A DNA stretch of 64,000 nucleotides from assembly GCA_030686115.1 (NCBI GenBank), contig CP131612.1, positions 1,550,001 through 1,614,000 of the forward strand, in the 5' to 3' direction. A program made the translations under genes and the position numbers. Below the pieces are notes generated by a model that was given only the letters and a program-made list of their open reading frames with translations, made no database searches and was not told the DNA's origin. The stretch is from Psychrobacter cibarius (lineage in GTDB: Bacteria > Pseudomonadota > Gammaproteobacteria > Pseudomonadales > Moraxellaceae). Shown piece by piece: positions 44,925 to 53,987 of the stretch; positions within the stretch are counted from its first letter, which is position 1, and every line of letters begins with the position of its first letter.

Positions 44925-45451
44925 GTGACAAAAAATCAGTAAACCCAAATGCAATCTACATCGATGCACGCGCCGCCACCTATGACGGTGAGGCTGTGCG
45001 TATTTTGGCCGTAACCCTTGCTGATAGTGGCAAGATCTTGATCAGTAAAGAGGCCGAGTGGCGCGACCAGCCAGCCGCCAAAGGTGACACGATCGTTGTA
45101 ACCGACACGCCAAACGTTTTTAACCATTGGAGCCTATCGTTCAACGAAAAAGAGCAGATGCAAGCGGTTATGGCGGCTTATAAGGCCAGCCTAGCCGCTG
45201 GCTTGTTGGTACTGGATAAGACGGTACAGCGCTATGACCCTAAACAGGTTATTCAAACGCGCAAGGTCGATGAGCGCGGTAAGGCGCTCGACTTTGACAG
45301 CATGGGGATTAACAACGGACATATTGCGGTATTGCTTGCAGTATGGGCGGCAAGATCAGCCCATGGCGGCTATGTCATAACACGCCAGCCCGATGCCGAT
45401 AATAATACGGCAGAGGATGACGAGTTCGACATGATGCCATTTAGTATCTAA
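44921..45451 (+). CDS. Hypothetical late protein next to terminase
   Basis: A 176-aa protein translated in the same operon as the terminase, overlapping the previous gene by 4 bp. It is beta-rich in the first half (AIYIDARAATYDGEAVRILAVTLADSGKILISK) and helical afterwards (FNEKEQMQAVMAAYKASLAAGLLVLDKTVQRYDPKQVIQTRKV). Function unknown; a neck, head-tail connector or terminase-associated role would fit the position but nothing in the sequence shows it. Confidence 0.5.
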   Translation: MSDKKSVNPNAIYIDARAATYDGEAVRILAVTLADSGKILISKEAEWRDQPAAKGDTIVVTDTPNVFNHWSLSFNEKEQMQAVMAAYKASLAAGLLVLDKTVQRYDPKQVIQTRKVDERGKALDFDSMGINNGHIAVLLAVWAARSAHGGYVITRQPDADNNTAEDDEFDMMPFSI

Positions 45452-45461
45452 GTGAGTCGTA

Positions 45462-47015
45462 ATGATAGAGAGCTTACTAGAGTTACCTGAATGGCTTGAG
45501 GTGTGCGACCGATACCGCTATGACATAACGCGTTTTGCGGTTGAAGCGTTAGACATGACGATCGATTCAGGACAGGCCGTAACCCCGCAGCAGGAATTGC
45601 TTTTTGAGTCGATTCAAATTCCAAGTAGTCGCACGTCCGTTGCGTCAGGCCATGGTACAGGTAAATCTAGGTCGGCTGGCATTATCGCGTTATGGCACTT
45701 ACTGTTTTACCCTGAGTCCGTCATGCTTTTTACCGCGCCGCAAATTGGCCAGTTAAGGACGGTCGTTTGGAAAGAGATCAATATTTGTATTCAGCGCTTG
45801 CGTAATAACCCCGCGCTTGGCTGGCTGGCTGATTTTGTCGTGGTACTGACAGAAAAGATCTACATCAAGGGCTTTAAAGACACTTGGTTTGTTTTTGCTA
45901 AGACCGCGCCTAAACACCAGCCGACCAACATTGCTGGCCAGCATGGTGATCACTACATGGTATGGGCTGATGAGGCTTGCGGTATCGATGATGCCGTGAT
46001 GGAAGTCGCGATCGGTGCATTGACCCATGAGAACAACCGCGCCGTACTGACGAGCCAGCCAGCGACCAACACTGGCTTTTTCTATGACACGCACCATAAG
46101 CTGAGCCACCACAACAACGGCGTATGGATTGCGTTAGAGTTTAACGGTGAGTTATCCCCGCTGGTGAGTGAATCTAAGCTGATCGAGGCGCTATACCAGT
46201 ATGGCAGCCGTGATCATGCTGGCTATATGATCCGCATACGTGGCAAGTTCCCCGAATTAAAGGGTAAGTTCTTACTGACGCGATCAGAAATAACGCAAAT
46301 GCTAAAGCGTAAACCCGCGATCACCGAGGATGACGAGTACGGTTATATCATTACCGTGGACGTTGGCGGTGACGTTGGCCGTGATAGCAGCGTAATTAGT
46401 GTGTTTAAGGTGGTCGATAAAGACTACCAAGGCCGCATTGAGCGCCATGCGCACTTGGTCGACATACCGCTATTTAGCAACCGCGCCAATATTAACGAGC
46501 TAAAAGCCAAGATATACGCAACCGTTGCTGAATACGCTGGCGCGACCATTGTTATCGATCCGATGGGCGCTGGTATGGGCTTATGCCAGTCGCTTAAAGC
46601 TGAGGGCTTGTATTTTGAGACTGTAAACTGGGGCGTACCTTGCTTTAACAACAACCTAAAAACGCTTTACTTCAATAAACGTGCTCACGCCTATGTGACC
46701 ATGGCAAAAACCGTTGAGCGAGGCATATTCAGCATAAGCCCTAAAGTGCGCCGCATGTATCAAGTTGTCACCAATCTTGAAACGCAAATGAGCCGCTTGC
46801 CGTACTTCTTTGATGAGAAATCACGCTGGGGAATTACCAGTAAAAAGGACATGCTAAAAGACGGTATCACCTCACCCGATATTGCCGATACGTTCGCGTT
46901 TGCCTTTTTGGAGAATATCAACTACACGCCAGCAAACAAGGTCGGATTCAAGGGCAGCGATAAAGATAAACAGCAGTGGGAGGACTTGGACGAGTTGGCC
47001 GCGCTTATGGGATAA
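45462..47015 (+). CDS. Terminase large subunit
   Basis: A 517-aa packaging motor. The Walker A is ASGHGTGKS (residues 61-69) and the Walker B is YMVWADEACG with catalytic Asp170/Glu171. A coupling motif follows near LTSQPATNTG. The C-terminal RNase H-like nuclease starts with TVDVGGDVGRDSSVISVF and continues with VIDPMGAGMG, giving the usual acidic residues. It hydrolyses ATP to push DNA into the prohead and cuts concatemers. It is the last gene of the operon from promoter B; no portal gene follows it, which is unusual. Confidence 0.9.
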   Translation: MIESLLELPEWLEVCDRYRYDITRFAVEALDMTIDSGQAVTPQQELLFESIQIPSSRTSVASGHGTGKSRSAGIIALWHLLFYPESVMLFTAPQIGQLRTVVWKEINICIQRLRNNPALGWLADFVVVLTEKIYIKGFKDTWFVFAKTAPKHQPTNIAGQHGDHYMVWADEACGIDDAVMEVAIGALTHENNRAVLTSQPATNTGFFYDTHHKLSHHNNGVWIALEFNGELSPLVSESKLIEALYQYGSRDHAGYMIRIRGKFPELKGKFLLTRSEITQMLKRKPAITEDDEYGYIITVDVGGDVGRDSSVISVFKVVDKDYQGRIERHAHLVDIPLFSNRANINELKAKIYATVAEYAGATIVIDPMGAGMGLCQSLKAEGLYFETVNWGVPCFNNNLKTLYFNKRAHAYVTMAKTVERGIFSISPKVRRMYQVVTNLETQMSRLPYFFDEKSRWGITSKKDMLKDGITSPDIADTFAFAFLENINYTPANKVGFKGSDKDKQQWEDLDELAALMG

Positions 47016-47245
47016 AGCAAACAATAGTATTATATTATTTTTTTTGGCCAAAAACGTGTTTGTATATATATCAATAACTTATCTCTTAAAAACTTTCTGC
47101 AGGTTTGATAAAAAAGTAAACTATTGTTTTTTGTATGAGGTTAAAAAAAGCGGACTGAATATAGCCGTTTTAGGGGTAAAAACCACATAAAACCATTTAA
47201 TATCAAGGGTTTAAAAGCGGACTGACTTTTGCTATAAAATAACCC
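47016..47245. other. Noncoding region upstream of the fibre promoter
   Basis: AT-rich and without a credible gene. AAGCGGACTGA is repeated at about 47150 and 47215, and AAAATAACC precedes the tandem repeat that follows. The whole 361-bp gap is longer than other late intergenic gaps, so the extra length is probably regulatory. Confidence 0.4.
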
Positions 47246-47289
47246 TCATGTGAGGGTCATGTGAGGGTCATGTGAGGGTCATGTGACCC
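47246..47289 (+). repeat. Four 11-bp tandem repeats before the fibre promoter
   Basis: TCATGTGAGGG occurs three times in tandem (47246-47278), followed by TCATGTGACCC (47279-47289), and CCC precedes the block. Each unit contains CCCTCA-TG-TGAGGG-like dyad symmetry when combined with its neighbour. The array ends 13 bp upstream of the GGAACACGCC element and may be an operator. Confidence 0.75.
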
Positions 47290-47302
47290 CAATCAAAGCA
47301 AT

Positions 47303-47341
47303 GGAACACGCCTAATCACGCCAGCTGGCACGCGGTAAAAT
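47303..47341 (+). promoter_or_regulatory. Late promoter C, tail-fibre operon
   Basis: GGAACACGCC (47303-47312) with TAAAAT starting 33 nt downstream (47336-47341), 36 nt before the fibre ATG. This is the only late promoter with an adjacent tandem repeat. Confidence 0.6.
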
Positions 47342-47376
47342 TATTCATATCAAATATCAAAAGATGGAAAAACAAT

Positions 47377-49716
47377 ATGACTGACTTACCAAACCCTATC
47401 ATCTTCAAGATCACCGAGGCTGGAAAGCTAGCGATGCTAAGTGCTGCCAGCGAAACGCCAAAAATTCAATTAAATTTAACTCATGTTGCCGTTGGTGCTG
47501 GCAAGTACACACCAAATGGAAGTGAGAAGAAATTATTAAGTGAGCTTAAGCGCGTTAATATTCTGTCAGGCGATGTTGAGTCAAACAGTAAGACACTAAG
47601 ATTTAGTGCAAATATCACCTTGCCTGATATAAAGTCTGTTTACGAGGTAGGGTTGTTGACAGATACAGGGGTTTTGTTTGCTATTGCCGCGTCACCTTCT
47701 AATGCTTTATTCACGGTACACCCTAATATTACGTTTGTTGCCTCATTCGGCTTGTCGCTCAAAGAAGTTGCTTCTGAGAACATCACGGTAACGACAGATC
47801 CCAACGGCGCAATATCAATAGTGCTAATGGAAAACCACTTAGCCGCGTCAGATCCCCACCCGCAATACTTGAATAAAAACCGTTTTCAGCTTGCTATGCA
47901 AGCGCTTTACCCAATGGGGTATCAGCACCATACCCACACACCAGTTAACCCTAAGCCAATATTTGACGATATTTTAGGATTAGATACGGCTTGGCGGCGC
48001 ATTACTGGCAAAATATTTATATCATCCGATCCTAGCGATCCATTCATCAACGACTATGGCATTGTTTTAGGTCAAAAAGGTATGACAGACGTACTAGCCA
48101 GCGGTTCCCGCCCTCATGTCTACCCACTGCAAACAACCCACACTTTTGAGCGATATGACCCTAACGATGTTATCGAGACTGTTTGGAAGGTTACAGCCAA
48201 TAAAGCAGCCGTAAATGAGGGTAGCGCGGTGCGTTTTACGGTTACAGCCAATAACCTACCTGATGGTCAAATACTTAACTGGACGGTCAAAGAGGGTATT
48301 TTAAATAGCGCCAGTAACGATATTACCGCGCCAGAAAAAACCGATAGCGGCACAGTCATACTTAGAAACGGCCAAGCAGTCATCGACTTTACTACCACGA
48401 CCGACGACAATGAAGAAGAACCGCAAAAACACGTCCGACTAACCGTTGGCGCACCCGCTAATTTATCAATCAACGTACCTATTGCTGATGCTGGGGCTAA
48501 TGAAACCGCCTTGCATATAACGCAAAGCACTACTGATGGTATTAGCCTTGACGAGTATTACAAACAGCAAAGCGGGTCATATCCAACAGCAATCGATAAG
48601 ATTCGTTTTATCGTCGATGCGGGCGTGGACATTATAGCGCCTGATACCAGCACGCCAGCAATGATCGAGGGTGCAAACTGGCCGTCAGGAGCGCAAATTG
48701 TTGTTGAGAATAGAGGCCGTATTTTAGGCCACGGTGGTAATGGCGGTATGGGCGCGGTCAGTCTTATTGATTCGTACAATCCTAGTGCTTACAAGGTAAT
48801 AGACACAGCCACAGCGGGCGGCAATGGTGGTACGGCTATCAAGGGTAATATCGTGGTCGATAACTACGGTATTATTGCGGGAGGCGGCGGCGGTGGTGGT
48901 GGTGGTGGCTCTTGGGTTTACACTCAAGACGAGGGAGAGGGTCACGGTATATCAGGTCGTCAAAATGGCACAGCTTCAGGCGGCGGCGCACCCTATGGCC
49001 TAGCAACACCAAACGTAGGGTCAGTAGAATGGTTTTTAGCTGATGACAGAAACCCCAATATAGACGTAATTAGAGCAGCTTTTGATGACATGCCTGATAA
49101 TATTAGTATTACAATCACGCCTGCTGCTGAGATGCCAGCCGTAATATTAAGGCGGGCTAGCATTACCGATGTTGTTCTATACGACTTAGGCTTTCGCCCT
49201 GCTTTCAAGATATTGTCAGTATTCCCTAGAAGCATATCTGCTGTCCCCAATGGTGAGGTTTATAATTTGTATAAATCAGAGATTGATTCAGACACGGATA
49301 ACAGGGTGTTTTTCCAGCATATTTGGTTTGATTCACAATATGAGCGTTACAATTTATCGTCTCTTTGTAAGCGAGCGCTCGATGGTGGCGTTACATTGGG
49401 TGGCGCTAGCGGGTACAGTGTAGGCACATTTAGTCCGTTCCATTTTTACAAAGCCAGCGATAAGCCTAATTTGTCTAAATCGCATGGTGGCAGAGGTGGC
49501 GACATTGGCGAGAATGGTGAGGACGGCATGATTGAGTCTTTGATTGTGCAAGATACAATTATGCAGCCGCCAGTTTTCAGGCTTTTGCCAAAACCCGAAA
49601 CAACCAATAGTTTTTATAAGGAAACCCCGCCAGCCAGCGGCGGGCTGGCGGGTTATATCAAAGAAGGTAACGTGACTATTACCAATTTTGGCAGCGGTAC
49701 TACCAAAGGACGTTAA
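47377..49716 (+). CDS. Tail fibre / receptor-binding protein
   Basis: A 779-aa fibre. Residues 5-150 form the phage tail-collar fibre N-terminal domain (DUF3751: FKITEAGKLAMLSAAS … LTHVAVGAGKYTP … EVGLLTDTGVLFAIAA), which attaches to the baseplate. An Ig-like segment (VWKVTANKAAVNEGSAVRFTVTANNLPDGQ) follows. A glycine-rich distal domain (GGNGGMGAVSL, ten Gly in a row before SW, GGRGGDIGENGEDG) resembles polyglycine adhesins such as the tip of T-even fibres, and ends in TNFGSGTTKGR. This tip should bind the host receptor. The gene has its own regulated promoter. Confidence 0.85.
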   Translation: MTDLPNPIIFKITEAGKLAMLSAASETPKIQLNLTHVAVGAGKYTPNGSEKKLLSELKRVNILSGDVESNSKTLRFSANITLPDIKSVYEVGLLTDTGVLFAIAASPSNALFTVHPNITFVASFGLSLKEVASENITVTTDPNGAISIVLMENHLAASDPHPQYLNKNRFQLAMQALYPMGYQHHTHTPVNPKPIFDDILGLDTAWRRITGKIFISSDPSDPFINDYGIVLGQKGMTDVLASGSRPHVYPLQTTHTFERYDPNDVIETVWKVTANKAAVNEGSAVRFTVTANNLPDGQILNWTVKEGILNSASNDITAPEKTDSGTVILRNGQAVIDFTTTTDDNEEEPQKHVRLTVGAPANLSINVPIADAGANETALHITQSTTDGISLDEYYKQQSGSYPTAIDKIRFIVDAGVDIIAPDTSTPAMIEGANWPSGAQIVVENRGRILGHGGNGGMGAVSLIDSYNPSAYKVIDTATAGGNGGTAIKGNIVVDNYGIIAGGGGGGGGGGSWVYTQDEGEGHGISGRQNGTASGGGAPYGLATPNVGSVEWFLADDRNPNIDVIRAAFDDMPDNISITITPAAEMPAVILRRASITDVVLYDLGFRPAFKILSVFPRSISAVPNGEVYNLYKSEIDSDTDNRVFFQHIWFDSQYERYNLSSLCKRALDGGVTLGGASGYSVGTFSPFHFYKASDKPNLSKSHGGRGGDIGENGEDGMIESLIVQDTIMQPPVFRLLPKPETTNSFYKETPPASGGLAGYIKEGNVTITNFGSGTTKGR

Positions 49717-49719
49717 GCC

Positions 49720-50016
49720 ATGATTGATAATATCTACCTAAACGCCGTTAGAACGCACGTTGACTTGCTGGTACGCCGATCGCGTACCGATAAGTTGATT
49801 GTGTGGGATATTGGCACAGATGAGGTGCACGACCCCAGCTTGGTTGCTTATCGTGTGTATGGCAATCGTGATAATGCAGATGTTGTGATGCTATGCGCTG
49901 GCACGAACCGCATAGGGGAACCGTTGCCGCGCCGTACCATCTTTTTACCCTTGCCAATAAACTTGGCACAGCTTAAACGTGAGCACATGAGCAAAGGGGC
50001 TGGTATCGATGGATAA
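49720..50016 (+). CDS. Small baseplate-like protein
   Basis: A 98-aa protein ending in overlap with the next gene. The segment DPSLVAYRVYGNRDNADVVMLCAGTNRIGEPLPRRTIFLP recalls the short LysM-like / gp53 baseplate proteins, in which a Y-G-x-x-x-A-D and a following N-x-x-xxPLP-G/R occur. It starts four bases after the fibre gene. A baseplate or tail-hub role is inferred from this resemblance and from position; confidence is low to moderate. Confidence 0.5.
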   Translation: MIDNIYLNAVRTHVDLLVRRSRTDKLIVWDIGTDEVHDPSLVAYRVYGNRDNADVVMLCAGTNRIGEPLPRRTIFLPLPINLAQLKREHMSKGAGIDG

Positions 50017-51202
50017 TTACCCCGAAGACTTTTTAAGCCCTGATCGTGAAGACAGCACCAGTTATCAAGATCGCCAGCTTAACGGCATGACCCTTGATGA
50101 GCTTAGACAGTGGCGCACACAGACAGGCAAGACCGTTGGTGAGCAGCGCAAGCACGCCAGCCGTCAAAAGCAATATTTTAAAGGCGTACTACAAGATATT
50201 GAGCACGGCGAACGCTTAACGACCAAAAAATTAGAGTCATTGGTTAAAACGGCCAAAAACAGAGCTGGCATTAGTGCTGGCGAGTTATTGGAATTTACCC
50301 TAGGGGATACCAAGCGCAACCGTGAGTTAAAAAAGACACTTAACGCCGCGATACTTGATGCCTATCTTGCCAATGTCAAAGCGGCCTCAAACAAGTTTTT
50401 AGGCGGTATCACACCCCAGCAAGTGATCAACCAATCCCGCGTAGAAGATATTAAGCGTGCCAATACTCAGATCCACCTTGCCAGCGTGTTTAAGCGCAAG
50501 GGTAACGTGATTAGTTTTTTCACGAACGCAGGTATTGGTAGTAAGGACACACACCACTATGTGACGGTACAGTTGCTCGACTATCCAAATTTACTGCTAG
50601 GTCGCACCAAAGCGCCAACCGTTGTGGACGTGAGAGAAGCGGTTATTGACGGCAAGATTCGATTTGATTGTGATTGTGGCCGTCATCGTTACTGGTATAG
50701 GTATGTGGCCACGATAGGCAAGTATAACTACGGCCTTGATGAGAACCGTTACCCCTCAACACGTAACCCTAAATTAACTGGCGTGGCTTGTAAGCACGCT
50801 TTACGTGTCATGAAGTACGTCACCAGTCCACACATGATCGCCAAGATCAGAGATTATGCGCGTGAAGACATAGCTAAGGCCAGTAACCAAGTTAAGTCAC
50901 ACCGTAGGCCAGCCAGCACGCTAGAACGTGAAGCCATGAAGCAGACAGAAGCGCTTAATAACTGGAATGGTCGTTTACATTGGAGCAAAAAGATCAAGCA
51001 AGCCGCTACCGCCGCTGAAAAGCAGATCAAGGCCGAGCATAAGCGTCAGCAAGCCAAGTCGCCTCACCAGCCAATGCAAGCCGAACGCGCCAGCTACCAG
51101 TACGCCAAAGGTCAGATAGGTAAAAAGAACGTGCCAGCCAGTTTTAAAGAGATCTATCAAACCGAGATTAATAATTATCAGAAAAAATGGGGCAATAAAT
51201 GA
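50009..51202 (+). CDS. Late phage protein with a CxC…CxH zinc motif
   Basis: A 397-aa protein of unknown function. The core contains DCDCGRHRYWYRYVATIGKY and, about 35 residues later, TGVACKHALRVMKYV. Two Cys plus Cys-x-His in this arrangement is a SWIM-like zinc-binding pattern. The flanks are basic and helical: KHASRQKQYFKGVLQDIEHGERLTTKKLESLVK on the left and an Ala/Gln/Lys-rich coiled region on the right. It overlaps both neighbours by 4-8 bp in the late operon. DNA-associated roles in the capsid or head completion are possible. Confidence 0.6.
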   Translation: MDNYPEDFLSPDREDSTSYQDRQLNGMTLDELRQWRTQTGKTVGEQRKHASRQKQYFKGVLQDIEHGERLTTKKLESLVKTAKNRAGISAGELLEFTLGDTKRNRELKKTLNAAILDAYLANVKAASNKFLGGITPQQVINQSRVEDIKRANTQIHLASVFKRKGNVISFFTNAGIGSKDTHHYVTVQLLDYPNLLLGRTKAPTVVDVREAVIDGKIRFDCDCGRHRYWYRYVATIGKYNYGLDENRYPSTRNPKLTGVACKHALRVMKYVTSPHMIAKIRDYAREDIAKASNQVKSHRRPASTLEREAMKQTEALNNWNGRLHWSKKIKQAATAAEKQIKAEHKRQQAKSPHQPMQAERASYQYAKGQIGKKNVPASFKEIYQTEINNYQKKWGNK

Positions 51203-51765
51203 GCTTACGGATAGAAAACGAGCTGGTGACGAATGGCCAGCGTTTGACCAATCGGATTATCACCTTGCGCAGCCAGTCAGTGATACCGACATTCGCTTTT
51301 AGACGCGTTGTTTTGCCAGTTGGGGATAGTACCAAAGACCGCGACCGCGATACTTGGTCAGGTCTAGGATCGGTAAGCAATAGCGATGAACACGCGATCG
51401 ATTATGAGTCGTTAGGTCATGCCATGGTTTTAATGCTCGATAGCTTGGGCGGCGCGTTTCATGATACTGGCATGTTTGTTTTACCCGAAGCAATGTCATC
51501 GATCGTGCTCGTTGAGCCTTACGACATTGAATTAGAGGGCGATGAGCGCTTAAAAAGTATGCCAAATTGGGAACCAAAAAAAGGCGATCTTCTTTGTTTT
51601 ATGCTGAATGGCCATAAAGAGTACCACGAAGTCACAGGAATTATGGCTCAGGCCATGCTTGCCAGCGCTGGCAAGCGGTACGCATTGTCGCAGCGGTTCG
51701 ATCTTAACTATCTTGAAGCGTTTAATGAAGCTGATATCAAGGACGTGACTGTACCTTATGAGTGA
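51199..51765 (+). CDS. Hypothetical phage virion protein
   Basis: A 188-aa protein I do not recognise, last of the fibre operon. It is beta-rich, with two hydrophobic segments (MVLMLDSLGGAFHDTGMFVLPEAMSSIVLVEPYDIELEGDERL and KKGDLLCFMLNGHKEYHEVTG) and an N-terminal basic stretch. ATG overlaps the stop of the previous gene (ATGA). Size and place, just before the capsid operon, suggest a neck or tail-terminator protein, without sequence proof. Confidence 0.5.
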   Translation: MSLRIENELVTNGQRLTNRIITLRSQSVIPTFAFRRVVLPVGDSTKDRDRDTWSGLGSVSNSDEHAIDYESLGHAMVLMLDSLGGAFHDTGMFVLPEAMSSIVLVEPYDIELEGDERLKSMPNWEPKKGDLLCFMLNGHKEYHEVTGIMAQAMLASAGKRYALSQRFDLNYLEAFNEADIKDVTVPYE

Positions 51766-51805
51766 TTAGCAAATGCTAATGAAGAAAATTTCTACGATTG
51801 CTTTA

Positions 51806-51843
51806 ATAAAGGGGCTCTGCTAAATAGCAGGGCTCCTTTATAT
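51806..51843 (+). terminator. Terminator after the 51199 gene
   Basis: AATAAAGGGGCTCTGCTA and TAGCAGGGCTCCTTTATATT pair with small mismatches around AA. It is a long stem, ending in a T-rich segment. Confidence 0.6.
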
Positions 51844-51943
51844 TTATGCAGGCTCAAAACACAGAGTGCTTCTTAAATAAGAGACACCAGTCTAGCAAGG
51901 ATATGCGTATGCGTTTTAAAAAAGACTTCCTATCTTCAAAACA

Positions 51944-51970
51944 GAAAGCCGCCTAATAAGCGGCTTTTTT
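51944..51970 (+). terminator. Second terminator before the capsid promoter
   Basis: AAAGCCGC CTAATAA GCGGCTTTTTT, perfect 8-bp stem with T6, ending six bases before the GGAACACCCC of promoter D. Two terminators in tandem isolate the capsid unit. Confidence 0.85.
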
Positions 51971-51976
51971 GCGTTT

Positions 51977-52016
51977 GGAACACCCCTAAAACGACCATTT
52001 GAAAGCCTATTAACAT
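51977..52016 (+). promoter_or_regulatory. Late promoter D, capsid unit
   Basis: GGAACACCCCTAAAA at 51977 with TAACAT beginning 34 nt downstream (52011-52016); TATTAA three bases earlier is the alternative -10. The leader to the capsid ATG is about 58 nt. Confidence 0.6.
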
Positions 52017-52074
52017 TAATACTATCAGTTTAGACGTTCTATCACTATCCAACCGACCATATAGGATTAACCCC

Positions 52075-53889
52075 ATGGATAAGAAGCAAGCAGCAGTATT
52101 TGACGCAGCAGCACATAAAGAGATACAAGCAACCCGCCGCCTTATGCGAATCTTAGGAAAAAAGGGCAATAGTAGCGATCAAGTCGCCGCGTTTGACTCA
52201 ATGCTGGCAAGCAACCCCCAAGGCCGAGAAGCAGCTATGAGCGAACTACCCGAGTCGCTACAGCGCATCTTAAACAGTAAATACATGGCAGAAGACCAGC
52301 AAGCGGTATTTGATGGTTTAGAAGACGGTATTATTGAATTTAAGCGCCGTAACGGTGGTGAAATGCCGTCAGAGTATGCGATTGCCGCCGCATTAACCAC
52401 AGCCGCCGCGCCGTTTGGTGGTGCTGAAAAATACGACGCCAACGCAGAGCCTACTTTTGACAGCCTATCACTAGGTCATCACGAAGCATTGTCAGTCGTG
52501 CCAGCCGCAACTCAAGTCATTATCGCGTACGGTATCTCTAACTCACTACCGCTGCTATCGATGTTACCAAACCCAATGGGTAGTAACGAATTGCCGATCG
52601 TTTATGGTACAGCGACCGCAGGTTTAGACATGGGCGTTATGCGCCGTGGCGAATTGATGGACGGTGACAAAGCGGGTATGCCATACCTTGAAAACCGCCA
52701 TACATTGACCATGAAAAAAGCCAGCGCTGGCGTGTTCACGCTTGATTCGCGTGTGGCCTATACCGCTGAAAAGCGCGGCGATAAAACCATTAAATTTATT
52801 GTTGATAAAACCTCACCAAAAGCGCCGTTCTTAGGTGGCCGCGTTGCCATTATGATTAAAGGCATTGAGATTGCCAATGACAAGCACCGCGATCATCCGA
52901 CCGATGGTGGGCGTAGTGTATTACAGCCGCTAGATCCAGTTGAAATCGGTACAGATACCTATATCGTAACAACCGCTGTGGCTGACCTTGATGCGCACAC
53001 TATCGAGGTGAATTTTGATACAACAAACGGTGCTGATCCTGAGCCTGATGACGTGAGCCTTGAGCTTGTCTTTGACTACGAGCGTAAAGACAGCAACGGC
53101 AACAGCATTTTGCGTGAACCATCGGTAGATATGAAGTTCTTACATCGTTCTATTTATGCAGCCCCTCATCGTTCGCGTTCTACCGCGTCAATCGATGCAA
53201 TCACTCAGCTATCGAACGAGCTTGGTATCAACTGGTACGGAGCCGCGCAAACAATCGCTATGCAGCGTTACTACTTTGAGCAGACAGGCCGCTTATTGCG
53301 TACCGCGTTTAATATGTGCCTATCGGATCAAAACGCAAAAACTGGCCGCGTGGTTACGTTTGACTTCAACAAGACTGGCGTGTCACCAACCAACCTAGCG
53401 GATGCGTTCTCTAACATCAATATCACGTTAGGGCTGGCACGTACTCGCTTGTCTCGCGCTATCAATATGGCGATTGCAGGTTATGATCTTTATGTGTCGG
53501 ATCGCGGCGCGGCTTTCTTCTCAGGTATGGGTGGCCAAAACTACGAAGCAACAGGCGTACCGTTTGGTGATCAGTATTCCGTCTACCGTATTGGGCGTCT
53601 TAAAAACAACGGTGCAAACGTCTATTACGTTCCATCAAGCATGGGTGTGTTTGACGAAGAATCGGACACCACCACAGCACACGCGTTGTTAGTGCCACGC
53701 GCTATCACGCCAGCACAAGCGCCGTTTGTTGGCTTTACCGCAGTACCGCCAATGGTACTAACGTCAAATGCTACCGCGTTTGAAAAAGACGTGGCGATCT
53801 ACAGCCGTATGGCTGGCGAGGTTAACCCGCTACCTCGTTATCGCAATCAGTGCATGTTGATTGAAATGATCAACTTGCCAGCGCTTTAA
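52075..53889 (+). CDS. Probable major capsid protein
   Basis: A 604-aa protein with the features of a large HK97-fold capsid. The N-terminal 120 residues (helical, charged, QATRRLMRILGKKGNSSDQVAAFD) could act as an internal scaffold domain. The beta-rich core is next (LGHHEALSVVPAATQVIIAYGISNSLPLLSMLPNPMGSNELPIVYGTATAG, then MPYLENRHTLTMKKASAGVFTLDSRV). The C-terminal half has SVYRIGRLKNNGANVYYVPSSMGVF and PRYRNQCMLIEMINLPAL. It is the only gene between promoter D and a strong terminator, as expected for the most abundant virion protein. Assignment is by pattern, not a catalytic motif. Confidence 0.68.
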   Translation: MDKKQAAVFDAAAHKEIQATRRLMRILGKKGNSSDQVAAFDSMLASNPQGREAAMSELPESLQRILNSKYMAEDQQAVFDGLEDGIIEFKRRNGGEMPSEYAIAAALTTAAAPFGGAEKYDANAEPTFDSLSLGHHEALSVVPAATQVIIAYGISNSLPLLSMLPNPMGSNELPIVYGTATAGLDMGVMRRGELMDGDKAGMPYLENRHTLTMKKASAGVFTLDSRVAYTAEKRGDKTIKFIVDKTSPKAPFLGGRVAIMIKGIEIANDKHRDHPTDGGRSVLQPLDPVEIGTDTYIVTTAVADLDAHTIEVNFDTTNGADPEPDDVSLELVFDYERKDSNGNSILREPSVDMKFLHRSIYAAPHRSRSTASIDAITQLSNELGINWYGAAQTIAMQRYYFEQTGRLLRTAFNMCLSDQNAKTGRVVTFDFNKTGVSPTNLADAFSNINITLGLARTRLSRAINMAIAGYDLYVSDRGAAFFSGMGGQNYEATGVPFGDQYSVYRIGRLKNNGANVYYVPSSMGVFDEESDTTTAHALLVPRAITPAQAPFVGFTAVPPMVLTSNATAFEKDVAIYSRMAGEVNPLPRYRNQCMLIEMINLPAL

Positions 53890-53913
53890 TCAACAAGCGA
53901 AGGTTTAGCCACT

Positions 53914-53951
53914 AAAGCCTTGCTGTCATAAGTGGCAGCAAGGCTTTTTTT
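53914..53951 (+). terminator. Terminator after the capsid gene
   Basis: AAAGCCTTGCTG and CAGCAAGGCTTTTTTT form a perfect stem around TCATAAGTGG and end in T7. Confidence 0.9.
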
Positions 53952-53987
53952 AAATTTATTTTTAACCAATATCCAAGGATTACCGAC

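Larger units (their letters stand above)
51766..52074. other. Intergenic region between fibre operon and capsid gene
   Basis: Two terminators and late promoter D occupy it. A 17-codon frame (MRMRFKKDFLSSKQKAA) at 51906-51959 with AAGGAT upstream is possible but too short to assert. No other gene. Confidence 0.45.
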
